Shown: positions 17,110 to 26,696 of the stretch, in pieces
Position numbering within the stretch: the stretch's first letter is position 1
Layout of the letters: each line of letters opens with the position of its first letter
From: an uncultured Chitinophagaceae bacterium
Lineage (GTDB): Bacteria > Bacteroidota > Bacteroidia > Chitinophagales > Chitinophagaceae
Assembly (NCBI GenBank): GCA_937958995.1
Contig: CALGAP010000009.1
Location: 186,001 to 250,000 of the forward strand
Direction of reading: 5' to 3'
Length of the DNA: 64,000 nucleotides
Position numbers and translations under genes: made by a program
The notes under the pieces: generated by a model
What the model saw: the letters and a program-made list of their open reading frames with translations, nothing else
Databases searched by the model: none
Told to the model about the DNA's origin: nothing

Positions 17110-18552
17110 ATGCAAAAACGAGGACTGATCTATGGTTTGTTATTTGCCGGGTTGATATCATGCGCTTCGCTGCACAGGCCCGTGTCCGATGATAACGCAA
17201 CAGAGCGGCCCATTGCTTTTCCCGGCGCCGAAGGCTTTGGTAAATTCACCACCGGCGGCCGCGGCGGAAAGGTGATGATCGTTACCAATCTTAACGATAA
17301 GGGCCCGGGCAGTTTTCGTGAAGCTGCCGAAGCCAAAGGTCCGCGCATCGTTGTATTTGCTGTGTCAGGCACAATACATCTGCACTCTCCCATCACCATA
17401 AAAGGCGATGTCACCATTGCCGGGCAGTCAGCGCCCGGCGATGGTATATGCATTGCTGACCATCCCGTGAGGCTGGGTGGCGACAACATCATTATCCGCT
17501 ACATGCGATTTCGTATGGGCGACCGCTACCAGAATAAAGGCATGGTGGATGGTAGTGGTGGCGACGATGCGCTGGGAGGCGTACGCCGCTCTCATATCAT
17601 CATTGACCATTGCAGCGTGAGCTGGAGCACCGATGAATGCCTGAGCGTATATGGGGGCGACAGCACCACTTTGCAATGGAATATAATTTCAGAACCACTC
17701 AACTATAGCTATCATTTTGAGGAAGGCGATAAGGATTTTGAAAAACATGGTTACGGTGGCATATGGGGAGGCAAACATTTATCAGCGCATCATAATTTAT
17801 TTGCACACTGCGTAAGCCGCAATCCCCGCTTCAACGGCACGCGGCTGGGTGCTACGGAAGAATTAGTGGATTACAGGAATAACGTGATCTACAACTGGGG
17901 AGGTAACAATGTGTATGGCGGCGAGGGCGGCCGATATAATATGGTAAACAACTATTACCGTTACGGCCCCAACACCAGCAAAGCCACGCGCAACCAAATT
18001 GTAAACCCCACGCGACAGGAAAAGCCGCCGGTAGATTTCGGGAAATTTTTTGTGGAAGGAAATTATGTGGATGATGCCCCGGATGTTACCAGGAACAATT
18101 TTCTCGGTGTACGTCTCGGCAACAAAGCAACAGATGCTGATAAGGAAAGAGTAGTGATGAGAAAGCCTTTTGATGTGTTACCCATACCGGCCCAAAAAGC
18201 AACCGATGCTTACGCCAGCGTTCTGGCCCTGGCAGGCTGCAGTCTTCCCGCCAGGGATACACTGGATGAACGTATCATCAGCGACGTGAAGAAACGCACC
18301 GGCCGCATCATTGATGTGCAGGGAGGATTTCCTCATGGCACACCTTACGAACAAACTGTAAATGCCTGGCCGAAACTAAAGCAGGCGCCCGCGCCCGTGG
18401 ACAGCGACAAAGACGGCATGCCCGATGAATGGGAGAGAAAGAATGGCCTGGATCCTGCACGCGCGGATGCATCGGAATACAAACTGCATAAACACTATAC
18501 CAATATTGAAGTATATCTCAATTCACTCACCACCCATGCGGTTAACTTATAG
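17110..18552 (+). CDS. PL1-family pectate lyase, lipoprotein
   Basis: 480 residues from ATG 17110 (GTG at 17104 would add two). The lipobox GLISCA puts it on the outside of a membrane. The N-terminal motif AFPGAEGFGKFTTGGRGG and the beta-helix with VVFAVSGTI, IIIRYMRFRMGD, SHIIIDHCSVSWSTDE and HHNLFAHCVSRNPR are typical of PL1 pectate lyases; the calcium-binding and catalytic positions follow the D..S.S.De and R.PR patterns. DSDKDGMPDEWE near residue 440 is a calcium-binding repeat. It cleaves polygalacturonate by beta-elimination to unsaturated oligomers. Its 3' end overlaps the next gene by 17 bp. Confidence 0.92.
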   Translation: MQKRGLIYGLLFAGLISCASLHRPVSDDNATERPIAFPGAEGFGKFTTGGRGGKVMIVTNLNDKGPGSFREAAEAKGPRIVVFAVSGTIHLHSPITIKGDVTIAGQSAPGDGICIADHPVRLGGDNIIIRYMRFRMGDRYQNKGMVDGSGGDDALGGVRRSHIIIDHCSVSWSTDECLSVYGGDSTTLQWNIISEPLNYSYHFEEGDKDFEKHGYGGIWGGKHLSAHHNLFAHCVSRNPRFNGTRLGATEELVDYRNNVIYNWGGNNVYGGEGGRYNMVNNYYRYGPNTSKATRNQIVNPTRQEKPPVDFGKFFVEGNYVDDAPDVTRNNFLGVRLGNKATDADKERVVMRKPFDVLPIPAQKATDAYASVLALAGCSLPARDTLDERIISDVKKRTGRIIDVQGGFPHGTPYEQTVNAWPKLKQAPAPVDSDKDGMPDEWERKNGLDPARADASEYKLHKHYTNIEVYLNSLTTHAVNL

Positions 18553-20182
18553 TATATATGCCGTCCTGATTTTGTTACTATCATTTGTAACGCCGCCCGG
18601 AAAGAAGATTACCATCTGGATGATCGGCGACAGCACCATGGCTATCAAAGATCCTTCGGCATGGCCAGAGATGGGCTGGGGTGTACCTTTCGCCAATTTT
18701 TTCGATTCAACAGTCACCGTCAGCAATCACGCGCGCAATGGCCGCAGCACGCGCACCTTCATCACGGAGGGACTTTGGCAAAAAGTGATTGACAATGTGA
18801 AGGCGGGCGACTACGTGTTTATTCAATTTGGTCACAACGACGAAGTGCCCACCAAGGCCAGCGCCACTACGCCTGATGAATTCAAAGCAAATCTGGAACG
18901 ATATATCAGCGAGACGAGAAGCAAACGGGCTCATCCTGTCTTATTCACTCCTGTTGCCCGCCGCAAGTTTGATAGAAAAGGAAAGATCACCGGCACGCAC
19001 GATCAATACGCCGCCATCGTGCGCAAAGTTGCGAAAGAGCAGAACACGCCGCTGATAGACATGGATAAGAAAAGCCAGGCATTGCTGCAACAACTGGGCG
19101 ATGAAACATCTATGCTCTTATACCTGTGGCTGGCGCCGGGCGAAAATCCCAACTATCCCGAAGGGAAAAAAGATGATACGCATTTCAATGAACTGGGTGC
19201 ACGAAAAATGGCAGAACTGGTATTGGCTGAGTTGAAAACCGTGGTGCCCGAACTGGCTGCGCGAGCCGGCAAACAAAAGAAAACTACGCGCTTGCTGGTG
19301 GTTGCCAAAGACGGATCAGGTCAATATTCAAACGTGCAATCAGCCTTTGATGCCATACCTCCCGGCAATAGTGATCCAGTGGTGGTATTTGTGAAAAAAG
19401 GCGTGTACAAAGAAAAACTCGTGCTCGATTCAACAAAATCGGATATCACGCTGATAGGAGAGGATAAGTTCACCACCATTCTTACATACGACGATCATTC
19501 GGGAAAAATCGCTCCCAACGGCGATACCATCGCTACCCGCACTTCACAAAGCTTCTTAATGCGAGCAGACAATTTCACCGCAAAAAATATCAGCTTTGAA
19601 AATACCGCTGGCATGAATGCCGGCCAGGCGGTGGCCGTACAGGTGCATGGCGACAAAGCCATTTTTAAGAACTGTCGTTTTCTTGGCCACCAGGATGTGC
19701 TGTACACCATCAATCCCAACAGCAGGCAGTACTATGAGAATTGTTATATCGAGGGCACTACGGATTTCATTTTTGGTGCATCCACTGCCTGGTTTGAAAA
19801 ATGCCATATCCACAGCAAGCGAAATTCGCACATCACGGCAGCTTCCACTCCACAGGAACATGCCTATGGATATGTTTTCAACGAATGCATTTTTACCGCC
19901 GATTCCACTGTCAATAAAGTCACGTTGGGAAGGCCCTGGCGTCCTTTTAGCAGCGTCACATATATCAATTGTTACCTGGATCGTCACATTATTCCGGCTG
20001 GCTGGGACAACTGGCGGAATCCGGAGAATGAAAAAACAGCGCGCCATGCGGAATATAGAAGTTTCGGACCCGGAGCCAATCCATCGGCGCGTGTGGCGTG
20101 GTCGAAGCAATTGACGGAAGAAGAAAGAAACCGCATCACTATTGAGAATGTTTTTGGCGACTGGAACCCGGTTGAAAACTGA
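18536..20182 (+). CDS. Fused CE12 (rhamnogalacturonan acetylesterase-like) and CE8 pectin methylesterase
   Basis: 548 residues. A hydrophobic N-terminus (about 1-20) is followed by an SGNH esterase with GDST near residue 30, FGHND near 98 and the Asp/His pair DDTHFNE near 213, as in rhamnogalacturonan acetylesterases of family CE12. A linker around 245 leads into a pectin methylesterase with GQAVAVQ near 362, GHQDVLY near 383, TTDFIFG near 408 and GRPWRP near 465, so the two catalytic Asp and the Arg of CE8 are all present. One polypeptide would remove both acetyl and methyl groups, preparing pectin for the lyase and GH28. ATG 18536 begins the signal region; the longer frame from 18425 lies within the lyase gene and is rejected. 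Confidence 0.93.
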   Translation: MRLTYSIYAVLILLLSFVTPPGKKITIWMIGDSTMAIKDPSAWPEMGWGVPFANFFDSTVTVSNHARNGRSTRTFITEGLWQKVIDNVKAGDYVFIQFGHNDEVPTKASATTPDEFKANLERYISETRSKRAHPVLFTPVARRKFDRKGKITGTHDQYAAIVRKVAKEQNTPLIDMDKKSQALLQQLGDETSMLLYLWLAPGENPNYPEGKKDDTHFNELGARKMAELVLAELKTVVPELAARAGKQKKTTRLLVVAKDGSGQYSNVQSAFDAIPPGNSDPVVVFVKKGVYKEKLVLDSTKSDITLIGEDKFTTILTYDDHSGKIAPNGDTIATRTSQSFLMRADNFTAKNISFENTAGMNAGQAVAVQVHGDKAIFKNCRFLGHQDVLYTINPNSRQYYENCYIEGTTDFIFGASTAWFEKCHIHSKRNSHITAASTPQEHAYGYVFNECIFTADSTVNKVTLGRPWRPFSSVTYINCYLDRHIIPAGWDNWRNPENEKTARHAEYRSFGPGANPSARVAWSKQLTEEERNRITIENVFGDWNPVEN

Positions 20183-20298
20183 TGAAAAAACTGTGTTGGT
20201 GTAAAAATGGATATGTTTTTTTTGAGAATATCAAAAACCAGCGATGCAGGCTTTGCTGATATCGGTTGGTTTAAGGTTGATCAGTAACTTACAGGCTT

Positions 20299-21315
20299 AT
20301 GAAAACATTGGTGTGTCAAAGTCCGGGAAATTTATCGCTGATCGACACGCAAAAGCCGGAGATGAAGAAAGGCCATGCTTTGCTGCGCGTGCGCCGCATC
20401 GGCATTTGCGGCACCGATTTGCATGCCTGGGAAGGTACGCAACCGTATTTTACTTACCCGCGCATATTGGGTCACGAACTTGCTGCAGAACTGGTAGACG
20501 CGGATGATGCGCCAGGTTTCGCTCCCGGCGAATTGGTTAGCATTATTCCCTATTTCCATTGCGACCACTGCATTGCCTGTCGCAGCGGTAAGCCCAACTG
20601 CTGCGTCAACATGCAGGTATGCGGTGTGCATACCGATGGCGGCATGCGCGAGTACCTGCTGGTGCCTTCGGAAGCGTTGTTGCACGGCCATGGTTTAAGT
20701 GCCGACGAGCTGGCGCTTACCGAGCCGCTGGCAATAGGAGCTCACGCCGTTAGTCGTGCCGCCATTCAAAAACACGAATGGGTGTTAGTTGTTGGCGCAG
20801 GCCCGATAGGTCTTGGCATCATGGCCTTTGCATCCATTGCTGGCGGTAATGTAATTGTGATGGATGTGAATGAGTCGAGGCTGGCCTTTTGCCAAAAGCA
20901 TCTGCCAGTGAAGCATACTATCAATGCCGTCAAAGAAGATGTAGCAGAGGCATTAAAAACATATACCAAGGGAGATTTGCCCACCGTGGTGATAGATGCC
21001 ACCGGCAATTTAAAAGCGATCAATAACGCTTTTCAATACCTGGCGCATAGTGGTCGCTATGTGCTGGTGGGTTTACAAAAAGGAGATATACAGGTCAATC
21101 ACCCGGAATTTCACAAACGCGAAGCCACCTTAATGAGCAGCCGCAATGCGTTGAGAAGCGATTTTGAACTGGTGATCGATTGTATAAAAGACAAACACGT
21201 GCAGCCGCTCAATTTTATCACGCATCGTGTTGCTTTTGAAGCGGCTGTTGATGAGTTTCCCGGCTGGCTTAGCCCTGCTAACGGCGTGATAAAGGCGATG
21301 GTTGAAGTGGGCTGA
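20299..21315 (+). CDS. Zinc-dependent medium-chain dehydrogenase (sugar-acid or polyol type)
   Basis: 338 residues of the MDR family. Catalytic-zinc ligands are in GICGTDLHAWEG and GHELAAE, structural-zinc cysteines in CDHCIACRSGKPNCC, and the nucleotide-binding glycines in VVGAGPIGLG. Relatives oxidise polyols or hexonates such as L-galactonate or L-idonate; the real substrate cannot be read from sequence. Its place between the pectin esterase and GH28 suggests a pectin-derived sugar acid. The preceding 116 bp show no operator-like motif. Confidence 0.85.
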   Translation: MKTLVCQSPGNLSLIDTQKPEMKKGHALLRVRRIGICGTDLHAWEGTQPYFTYPRILGHELAAELVDADDAPGFAPGELVSIIPYFHCDHCIACRSGKPNCCVNMQVCGVHTDGGMREYLLVPSEALLHGHGLSADELALTEPLAIGAHAVSRAAIQKHEWVLVVGAGPIGLGIMAFASIAGGNVIVMDVNESRLAFCQKHLPVKHTINAVKEDVAEALKTYTKGDLPTVVIDATGNLKAINNAFQYLAHSGRYVLVGLQKGDIQVNHPEFHKREATLMSSRNALRSDFELVIDCIKDKHVQPLNFITHRVAFEAAVDEFPGWLSPANGVIKAMVEVG

Positions 21316-21351
21316 CATTACACGCAAACACTGGTGCGAACACAAACGATA

Positions 21352-21367
21352 CCGGTAACGATTGCGT
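21352..21367 (+). promoter_or_regulatory. Candidate LacI-family operator 2 (upstream of GH28)
   Basis: CCGGTAACGATTGCGT differs from site 1 at one position in 16 and is followed by AAATA as at site 3. It lies 95 bp before the GH28 start in a 146-bp gap. A partial half-site, ACGCAAACACTGGTGCG, lies just upstream at about 21322-21338. Confidence 0.62.
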
Positions 21368-21461
21368 AAATATTCTGTTGTAAAAGCTTCATTAGCAGCT
21401 AATATCTGCATAGCATTGTACCACGGGAAAACGGAATTGTGCACATAAAACGATTGCCCGG

Positions 21462-23105
21462 ATGAAGAAGAAAATCTATACCTGCTTTCTTTTGATTGCG
21501 GCCGGCCTCGCCGCCTGCGCGCAGCAGGCAAATTTTGCCGTGCTGGAACCCGTTATTCCAAAAGATACTGTTTATATCACGCAATTCGGCGCCAGGGCCG
21601 ATGGACTTACCCTCAATACCCAAAGTATTAATTCGGCTATAGATGCCTGTCATAAGAAAGGTGGCGGTGTGGTAGTGGTGCCGGCAGGGCTCTGGCTCAC
21701 CGGTCCCATCGTATTGCAAAGCAAAGTAAACCTGCACCTGCAGCGCAATGCCACGCTGGTATTTACCACTGATAAAAGTCAATATCCGCTGGTGAAAGGC
21801 AATTGGGAAGGACTGCCCCAGATGCGCAACCAGTCGCCCATATCTGCAACCAACGCAACAGATATTGCTATCACCGGTTACGGCGTCATTGATGGTAATG
21901 GACAGGTATGGCGGCAGGTAAAAAAGGAAAAGCTTACCGAAGCGCAATGGAAAAAACTGATTGCATCCGGTGGTGTATTAAGTGATGATGGTAAAAGCTG
22001 GTTTCCCTCCGAGCAATTCAAGAAAGCAAATGCAATGAAAAATCCCGGCGAAATAAAGCCCGGCCGGGATGAAGCTTATTATAACAGCGTGAAAGATTTT
22101 TTGCGCCCTAACCTTTTGCTGCTTGATAATTGCAAAAGAGTCTTGCTTGAAGGTGTCACTTTTCAGAATTCGCCCGCCTGGTGCCTGCATCCCTTGATGA
22201 GCGAGCATATTACCGTGCGCAGTGTCAGCGTAAAAAATCCCTGGTTTGCCCAAAACGGCGATGGGATTGATCTGGAAAGCTGCAAGAATGTGATTATCGA
22301 AAATTCAGTGTTTGATGTGGGTGACGACGCGCTTTGTATGAAGAGCGGCCGCGATGAGGCCGGAAGAAAAAGAGGTATACCTACAGAAAATGTTATTATC
22401 CGCAACTGCACCGTGTATCACGCGCATGGCGGTTTTGTGGTAGGCAGTGAAATGAGCGGCGGCGTACGCAATGTCTACGTGAGCGATTGCACTTTTATCG
22501 GCACCGATATCGGCCTGCGTTTCAAAACCACCCGCGGCCGCGGCGGCATCGTGGAAAAGATTTACATCAACAATATCTCCATGAAAGATATTCCCGGCGA
22601 AGCCATCCTGTTCGACATGTACTATATGGCGAAAGACCCGATTGCTTTACCCGGCGAAAAACGCGAAGCGCCCAAAGTGGTGTTCGAACCGGTATCGGAA
22701 GCTACACCGCAGTTCCGCGATATTCATATTAAGAATGTAGTGTGCGATGGCGCTGCAAAAGCCATCTTCATTCGCGGTCTCCCTGAAATGCATGTGAAGA
22801 ATATCACTTTGGAAAATATGGTGCTGCAAGCTAATCGCGGTATAGACTGCCAGGAAGCATCGGGCATCAGTTTCACCAACATCAAAGTAATCAACAAGGA
22901 AACAGCGCCTGTGGTGGATATTCTCAACAGCGACAATATCGTATTTAACCAGCTTACCTATCCTGAAAGCGCAGAACTGCTTTTTCGCGTGGGCGGCGAC
23001 CGCAGCGGGAAGATATCTGTACAAAACACCGACGTCTCCAAAGCGCGGCAGAAAATTCAATATGAATTCGGGGCATCCGAGAAAAGCGTCACCCTAAAAG
23101 ATTAA
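21462..23105 (+). CDS. GH28 polygalacturonase-type glycoside hydrolase
   Basis: 547 residues, lipobox GLAACA with Cys near 19. The beta-helix carries all GH28 signatures: NGDGIDLES (about 264), GDDALCMKSG (about 288, the paired aspartates), HGGFVVGSE (about 321) and RFKTTRGRGG (about 352, the RxK substrate residues). It hydrolyses alpha-1,4-galacturonan, endo or exo; the long N-terminal module ITQFGARADGLTLNT is usual for bacterial exo-type members, which is only suggestive. The enzyme probably acts in the periplasm or on the surface. GH105 follows after 4 bp, so the two share an operon under operator 2. Confidence 0.94.
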   Translation: MKKKIYTCFLLIAAGLAACAQQANFAVLEPVIPKDTVYITQFGARADGLTLNTQSINSAIDACHKKGGGVVVVPAGLWLTGPIVLQSKVNLHLQRNATLVFTTDKSQYPLVKGNWEGLPQMRNQSPISATNATDIAITGYGVIDGNGQVWRQVKKEKLTEAQWKKLIASGGVLSDDGKSWFPSEQFKKANAMKNPGEIKPGRDEAYYNSVKDFLRPNLLLLDNCKRVLLEGVTFQNSPAWCLHPLMSEHITVRSVSVKNPWFAQNGDGIDLESCKNVIIENSVFDVGDDALCMKSGRDEAGRKRGIPTENVIIRNCTVYHAHGGFVVGSEMSGGVRNVYVSDCTFIGTDIGLRFKTTRGRGGIVEKIYINNISMKDIPGEAILFDMYYMAKDPIALPGEKREAPKVVFEPVSEATPQFRDIHIKNVVCDGAAKAIFIRGLPEMHVKNITLENMVLQANRGIDCQEASGISFTNIKVINKETAPVVDILNSDNIVFNQLTYPESAELLFRVGGDRSGKISVQNTDVSKARQKIQYEFGASEKSVTLKD

Positions 23106-23109
23106 AGCT

Positions 23110-25056
23110 ATGTTGCGCAAATCTCTTTTATTCTATTTTCTCTCCATATTCCTTCTTGCCACCGCTTGCGGACAAACGCAAACACATTCATATACTGCCC
23201 TCAAATCGGTTGACGCTCCCTTATCGCAACAAATGGCTAATACAGTAATGACCATCTGGAAGGATTCTTTTTCCCTGGATGGCCGTCGTGCCCGCTGGAG
23301 CTACGACCTGGGCGTAATACTGAAAGGCTTTGAAAATATCTGGGTTAACACCGGCGACCCGCGTTATTTTGACTACATACAGCGGAGCATGGATTTTTAC
23401 GTGCAAGACGGTGGAAATAGCATTAAAGACTATCGTCCAGATGAATATAATATTGATCATATCAACAATGGAAAATTATTGCTGCTGTTGTTTCGTGTAA
23501 CCAACCAGCAGAAATATCTGAAGGCGGCGAATTTGCTGCGCAACCAACTCCGCACGCATCCACGAACAAAGGAGGGCGGCTTCTGGCATAAGAAAATTTA
23601 TCCCTGGCAAATGTGGCTCGATGGTCTTTATATGGGCCAGCCGTTTTACGCCGAATACGCGATGCTGGCGCATGAAGACAGCGCCTGGGACGATATTGCC
23701 AACCAGTTTGTATGGATGGAGAAACATGCGCGCGATCCTAAGACCGGTCTTTTGTACCATGGCTGGGATGAAAGCCGCCAGCAGCAATGGGCTAATCCCG
23801 AAACCGGCACCTCGCCCCATTTCTGGGGCCGCGCTATGGGATGGTTTGGTATGGCCATGGTAGACGTGCTCGATTATTTTCCCAAAGACCATCCACGCCG
23901 TAAAGAGATTCTCGATATTCTTACCCGCTTCGTAACTGCCATTGAAAAAGTGCAGGATAAAAAAACGGGCTGCTGGTACGATATCCTCGACCTGCCCGAT
24001 CGCAAACCGAACTACCTGGAGGCATCGGCTTCTTGTATGCTCGTGTACACTATCGCCAAAGGCGTGCGCATGGGTTATCTGCCTGCATCGAAATTGTCTA
24101 TAGCACAAAAAGGATATGAAGGCATCAAAAAGACATTTATCAAAGTTGAAAATGGTCAGACCAATTTGCACGGCACGGTGAAAGTATCAGGCCTCGGCGG
24201 CAATCCCTACCGCGATGGCAGCTTTGATTACTATATGCGCGAGCCCGTCATTGTGAACGATCCGAAAGGAGTGGGTGCTTTCATATTGTGCGCGTCTGAA
24301 ATGGAACGTTCCGGTGATTTTAATAAATTTCGCGGCAAGGTAGTGGCGCTCGACAATTATTTCAACCGCGAGACAAAGACCGATGCCTTTGGTCATACAA
24401 TAGTCTGGCACTACAAGTGGAATGAATACGATCACCCGGGCTTCCTGGTGTTTGGCCGTGCGTTCAATAACTATGGCGCTACGCTCACCATGGTGGAAGA
24501 ACCCACTGAACAATCGCTGAAGGATGCGGATGTATATATCATTGTGGACCCTGATTTTCCGAAAGAGAACAAATCGCCCAACTATATTAACCAAAAGCAT
24601 ATTGACGTCATTACCAACTGGGTAAAGAATGGCGGCGTGTTGCTGATGATGGGCAACGACAGCGGCAATGCGGAGTTTGAGCACTGGAACCAGCTCGCCG
24701 CTAAATTCGGTATTCACTTCAATGAAGTGAGTTTCAACAAAGTGACCGGCACGCAGTGGGAACAGGGCTCGGTATATATACCCGCGGATAATGCCGTGTT
24801 CAAAGGCATTCCCAAAGTATATCTCAAAGAGCTGAGCACCCTTAAGGTGAAGGAGCCCGCCAAACCGCTAATCACACAAAACGGGGAAGTGATAATGGCG
24901 GTGGCCAGATATGGCAAGGGCTCTGTTTTCGCCGTAGGCGATCCCTGGCTTTATAACGAATACGTGGACGGGCGCCGCCTGCCGCTGGAGTGGGAGAATT
25001 TCAGGGCGGCCAATGCGCTGGCTTTGTGGCTGCTGCAGCAGACGGGCAAACGATAA
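23110..25056 (+). CDS. GH105 unsaturated galacturonyl hydrolase with C-terminal GATase-like domain
   Basis: 648 residues, lipobox LLATAC. Residues about 40-390 form the alpha/alpha barrel of GH105 (RWSYDLGVILKGFENIW, NIDHINNGKLLLLLF, WMWL-like QMWLDGLYMGQPFYAEYA, FWGRAMGWFGMAMVD, GGNPYRDGSFDYYM). It releases unsaturated galacturonate from lyase-generated oligomers. Residues about 400-645 are an added class-I glutamine-amidotransferase-like fold (DADVYIIVDPDFP, VITNWVKNGGVLLMMGNDSG, GKGSVFAVGDPWLYNEY); no amidotransferase Cys triad is evident, so a binding role is more likely. The fusion roughly doubles the usual ~350-380 residues. Confidence 0.92.
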   Translation: MLRKSLLFYFLSIFLLATACGQTQTHSYTALKSVDAPLSQQMANTVMTIWKDSFSLDGRRARWSYDLGVILKGFENIWVNTGDPRYFDYIQRSMDFYVQDGGNSIKDYRPDEYNIDHINNGKLLLLLFRVTNQQKYLKAANLLRNQLRTHPRTKEGGFWHKKIYPWQMWLDGLYMGQPFYAEYAMLAHEDSAWDDIANQFVWMEKHARDPKTGLLYHGWDESRQQQWANPETGTSPHFWGRAMGWFGMAMVDVLDYFPKDHPRRKEILDILTRFVTAIEKVQDKKTGCWYDILDLPDRKPNYLEASASCMLVYTIAKGVRMGYLPASKLSIAQKGYEGIKKTFIKVENGQTNLHGTVKVSGLGGNPYRDGSFDYYMREPVIVNDPKGVGAFILCASEMERSGDFNKFRGKVVALDNYFNRETKTDAFGHTIVWHYKWNEYDHPGFLVFGRAFNNYGATLTMVEEPTEQSLKDADVYIIVDPDFPKENKSPNYINQKHIDVITNWVKNGGVLLMMGNDSGNAEFEHWNQLAAKFGIHFNEVSFNKVTGTQWEQGSVYIPADNAVFKGIPKVYLKELSTLKVKEPAKPLITQNGEVIMAVARYGKGSVFAVGDPWLYNEYVDGRRLPLEWENFRAANALALWLLQQTGKR

Positions 25057-25178
25057 GAATTGCGGATAGGGCAGGACAGGTTTAAAATAATAATTTGAGA
25101 CCTTAGGCATTTGGCCTTTCGGCCTGACAAATAAATATTGAAATAAATACTTGCATACTCTGAATAAAACTGAAGTGT

Positions 25179-26696
25179 ATGATTTTGACCCGGTACAACC
25201 TGAAAAATATCGACCCGCAGGTATTGTCCATACCGCCAGAATCTGTGTTTGACCTTCCCGAGAAAGTTCTTCAGTTTGGCACCGGCGTTTTGCTCCGTGG
25301 CCTGCCTGATTATTTTATCGATAAGGCCAACCGCCAGGAAATGTTCAATGGTCGCGTGGTGGTGGTAAAATCCACTAACCAGGGCGATTCATCGGCTTTT
25401 GATAAACAGGATGGATTGTATACGCTGTGCGTGCGCGGCCTGGAGAATGGGAAAAAGATTGAAGAGAATATCATTAATGCTTCCATCAGCCGCGTATTAT
25501 CGGCCAATAATGATTGGGCAGAGATCTTGAAATGCGCGCACAACCCGCATATGCAGGTCATCATTTCCAATACTACCGAAGTAGGTATTCAGCTGGTGAA
25601 TGATGATGTGCGCCGTCACCCGCCCACCTCATTTCCCGGAAAGTTACTGGCTTTCTTATACGAACGCTACCAGGCTTTTGCAGGCAGCCGCCAGAGCGGT
25701 ATGGTGATCGTTCCTACGGAACTGATCAGCGATAATGGAAAAAAACTCGAATCAATAGTGCTCGAGCTGGCACATCTTAATGGTTTAGATGATAACTTTA
25801 TCCAGTGGCTCGAAAACTGCAACTATTTTTGCAGTTCGCTGGTTGACAGGATAGTGCCCGGCAAACCCGGCGCCGAAGAACGCCAACAAATGGAGGCGGC
25901 TTTCGGCTATTCAGACGAGCTGCTCACGGTTTCCGAATCGTACAGGCTCTGGGCCATCGAGGGCGACGATTATATCAAATCAGTGCTTTCCTTTGCCGCT
26001 GCTGATGAAGGCGTGGTGATAGCGCCCGATATCAATCTGTTTCGCGAGCTGAAACTTCGTATGCTCAACGGTACGCATACCCTCTCATGCGGGCTGGCAT
26101 GGCTGGCCGGTTTTGAAACGGTGCGCCAGGCAATGGAGCATGAGGTGATGAGCTCTTTCATCAGCGAGCTGATGCTCGACGAAATTGCAGCCGGCATACC
26201 CTATCCCGTTGAGCCCGCCGCGGCGCAGGATTTCGGGAAAAAAGTGCTTGACCGTTTTCGTAATCCATACCTTCAGCATCACTGGCTGAGCATTACCATG
26301 CAGTACACATCCAAAATGAAGCTGCGTAATGTGCCCGTGATCACGAAATATGCAGAAACGAAAAAGTCTGTGCCCCAAAACATGGCGCTCGGATTTGCTG
26401 CTTATCTTCAGTTTTTGCGGCCCGTAACCCGGAAAGCTGATGGTTACTATGGCAACTGGCAAAACCTGGAGTATCGCATCAACGATGATCATGCGGGGTA
26501 TTTCTATGAGAAATGGCAAAATGGCGAAGCGGCAAACATTATCGACCAGGTATTGGCCGATACCAGTTTGTGGGGAGAAGATCTTTCGCTGATTGCCGGA
26601 TTTGCGGCTGCTGTAAAAGAAAAATTTTCATTGCTGCAGGAGCGTGGAGCTCTTGAAGCAATCCAGGTAAATAAAACAAAAAAAGTATTGGCATAA
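25179..26696 (+). CDS. uxaB: Tagaturonate reductase (altronate oxidoreductase)
   Basis: 505 residues of the mannitol-dehydrogenase/UxaB family: NAD-binding start KVLQFGTGVLLRGLPDYFID, VVVVKSTNQGDSSAF, ISNTTEVGI and the catalytic-domain segment FRELKLRMLNGTHTLSCGLA, where the Lys and NGxH are active-site features. It reduces D-tagaturonate to D-altronate with NADH. First gene of a tight uxaB-uxaA pair whose junction is TAATG (1-bp overlap). Confidence 0.95.
   Translation: MILTRYNLKNIDPQVLSIPPESVFDLPEKVLQFGTGVLLRGLPDYFIDKANRQEMFNGRVVVVKSTNQGDSSAFDKQDGLYTLCVRGLENGKKIEENIINASISRVLSANNDWAEILKCAHNPHMQVIISNTTEVGIQLVNDDVRRHPPTSFPGKLLAFLYERYQAFAGSRQSGMVIVPTELISDNGKKLESIVLELAHLNGLDDNFIQWLENCNYFCSSLVDRIVPGKPGAEERQQMEAAFGYSDELLTVSESYRLWAIEGDDYIKSVLSFAAADEGVVIAPDINLFRELKLRMLNGTHTLSCGLAWLAGFETVRQAMEHEVMSSFISELMLDEIAAGIPYPVEPAAAQDFGKKVLDRFRNPYLQHHWLSITMQYTSKMKLRNVPVITKYAETKKSVPQNMALGFAAYLQFLRPVTRKADGYYGNWQNLEYRINDDHAGYFYEKWQNGEAANIIDQVLADTSLWGEDLSLIAGFAAAVKEKFSLLQERGALEAIQVNKTKKVLA

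Noticed and set aside
25085..25130. Terminator at AGGCATTTGGCCTTTCGGCCT after GH105
   Set aside because: The best stem is only four base pairs (GGCC/GGCC) and there is no T-tract.
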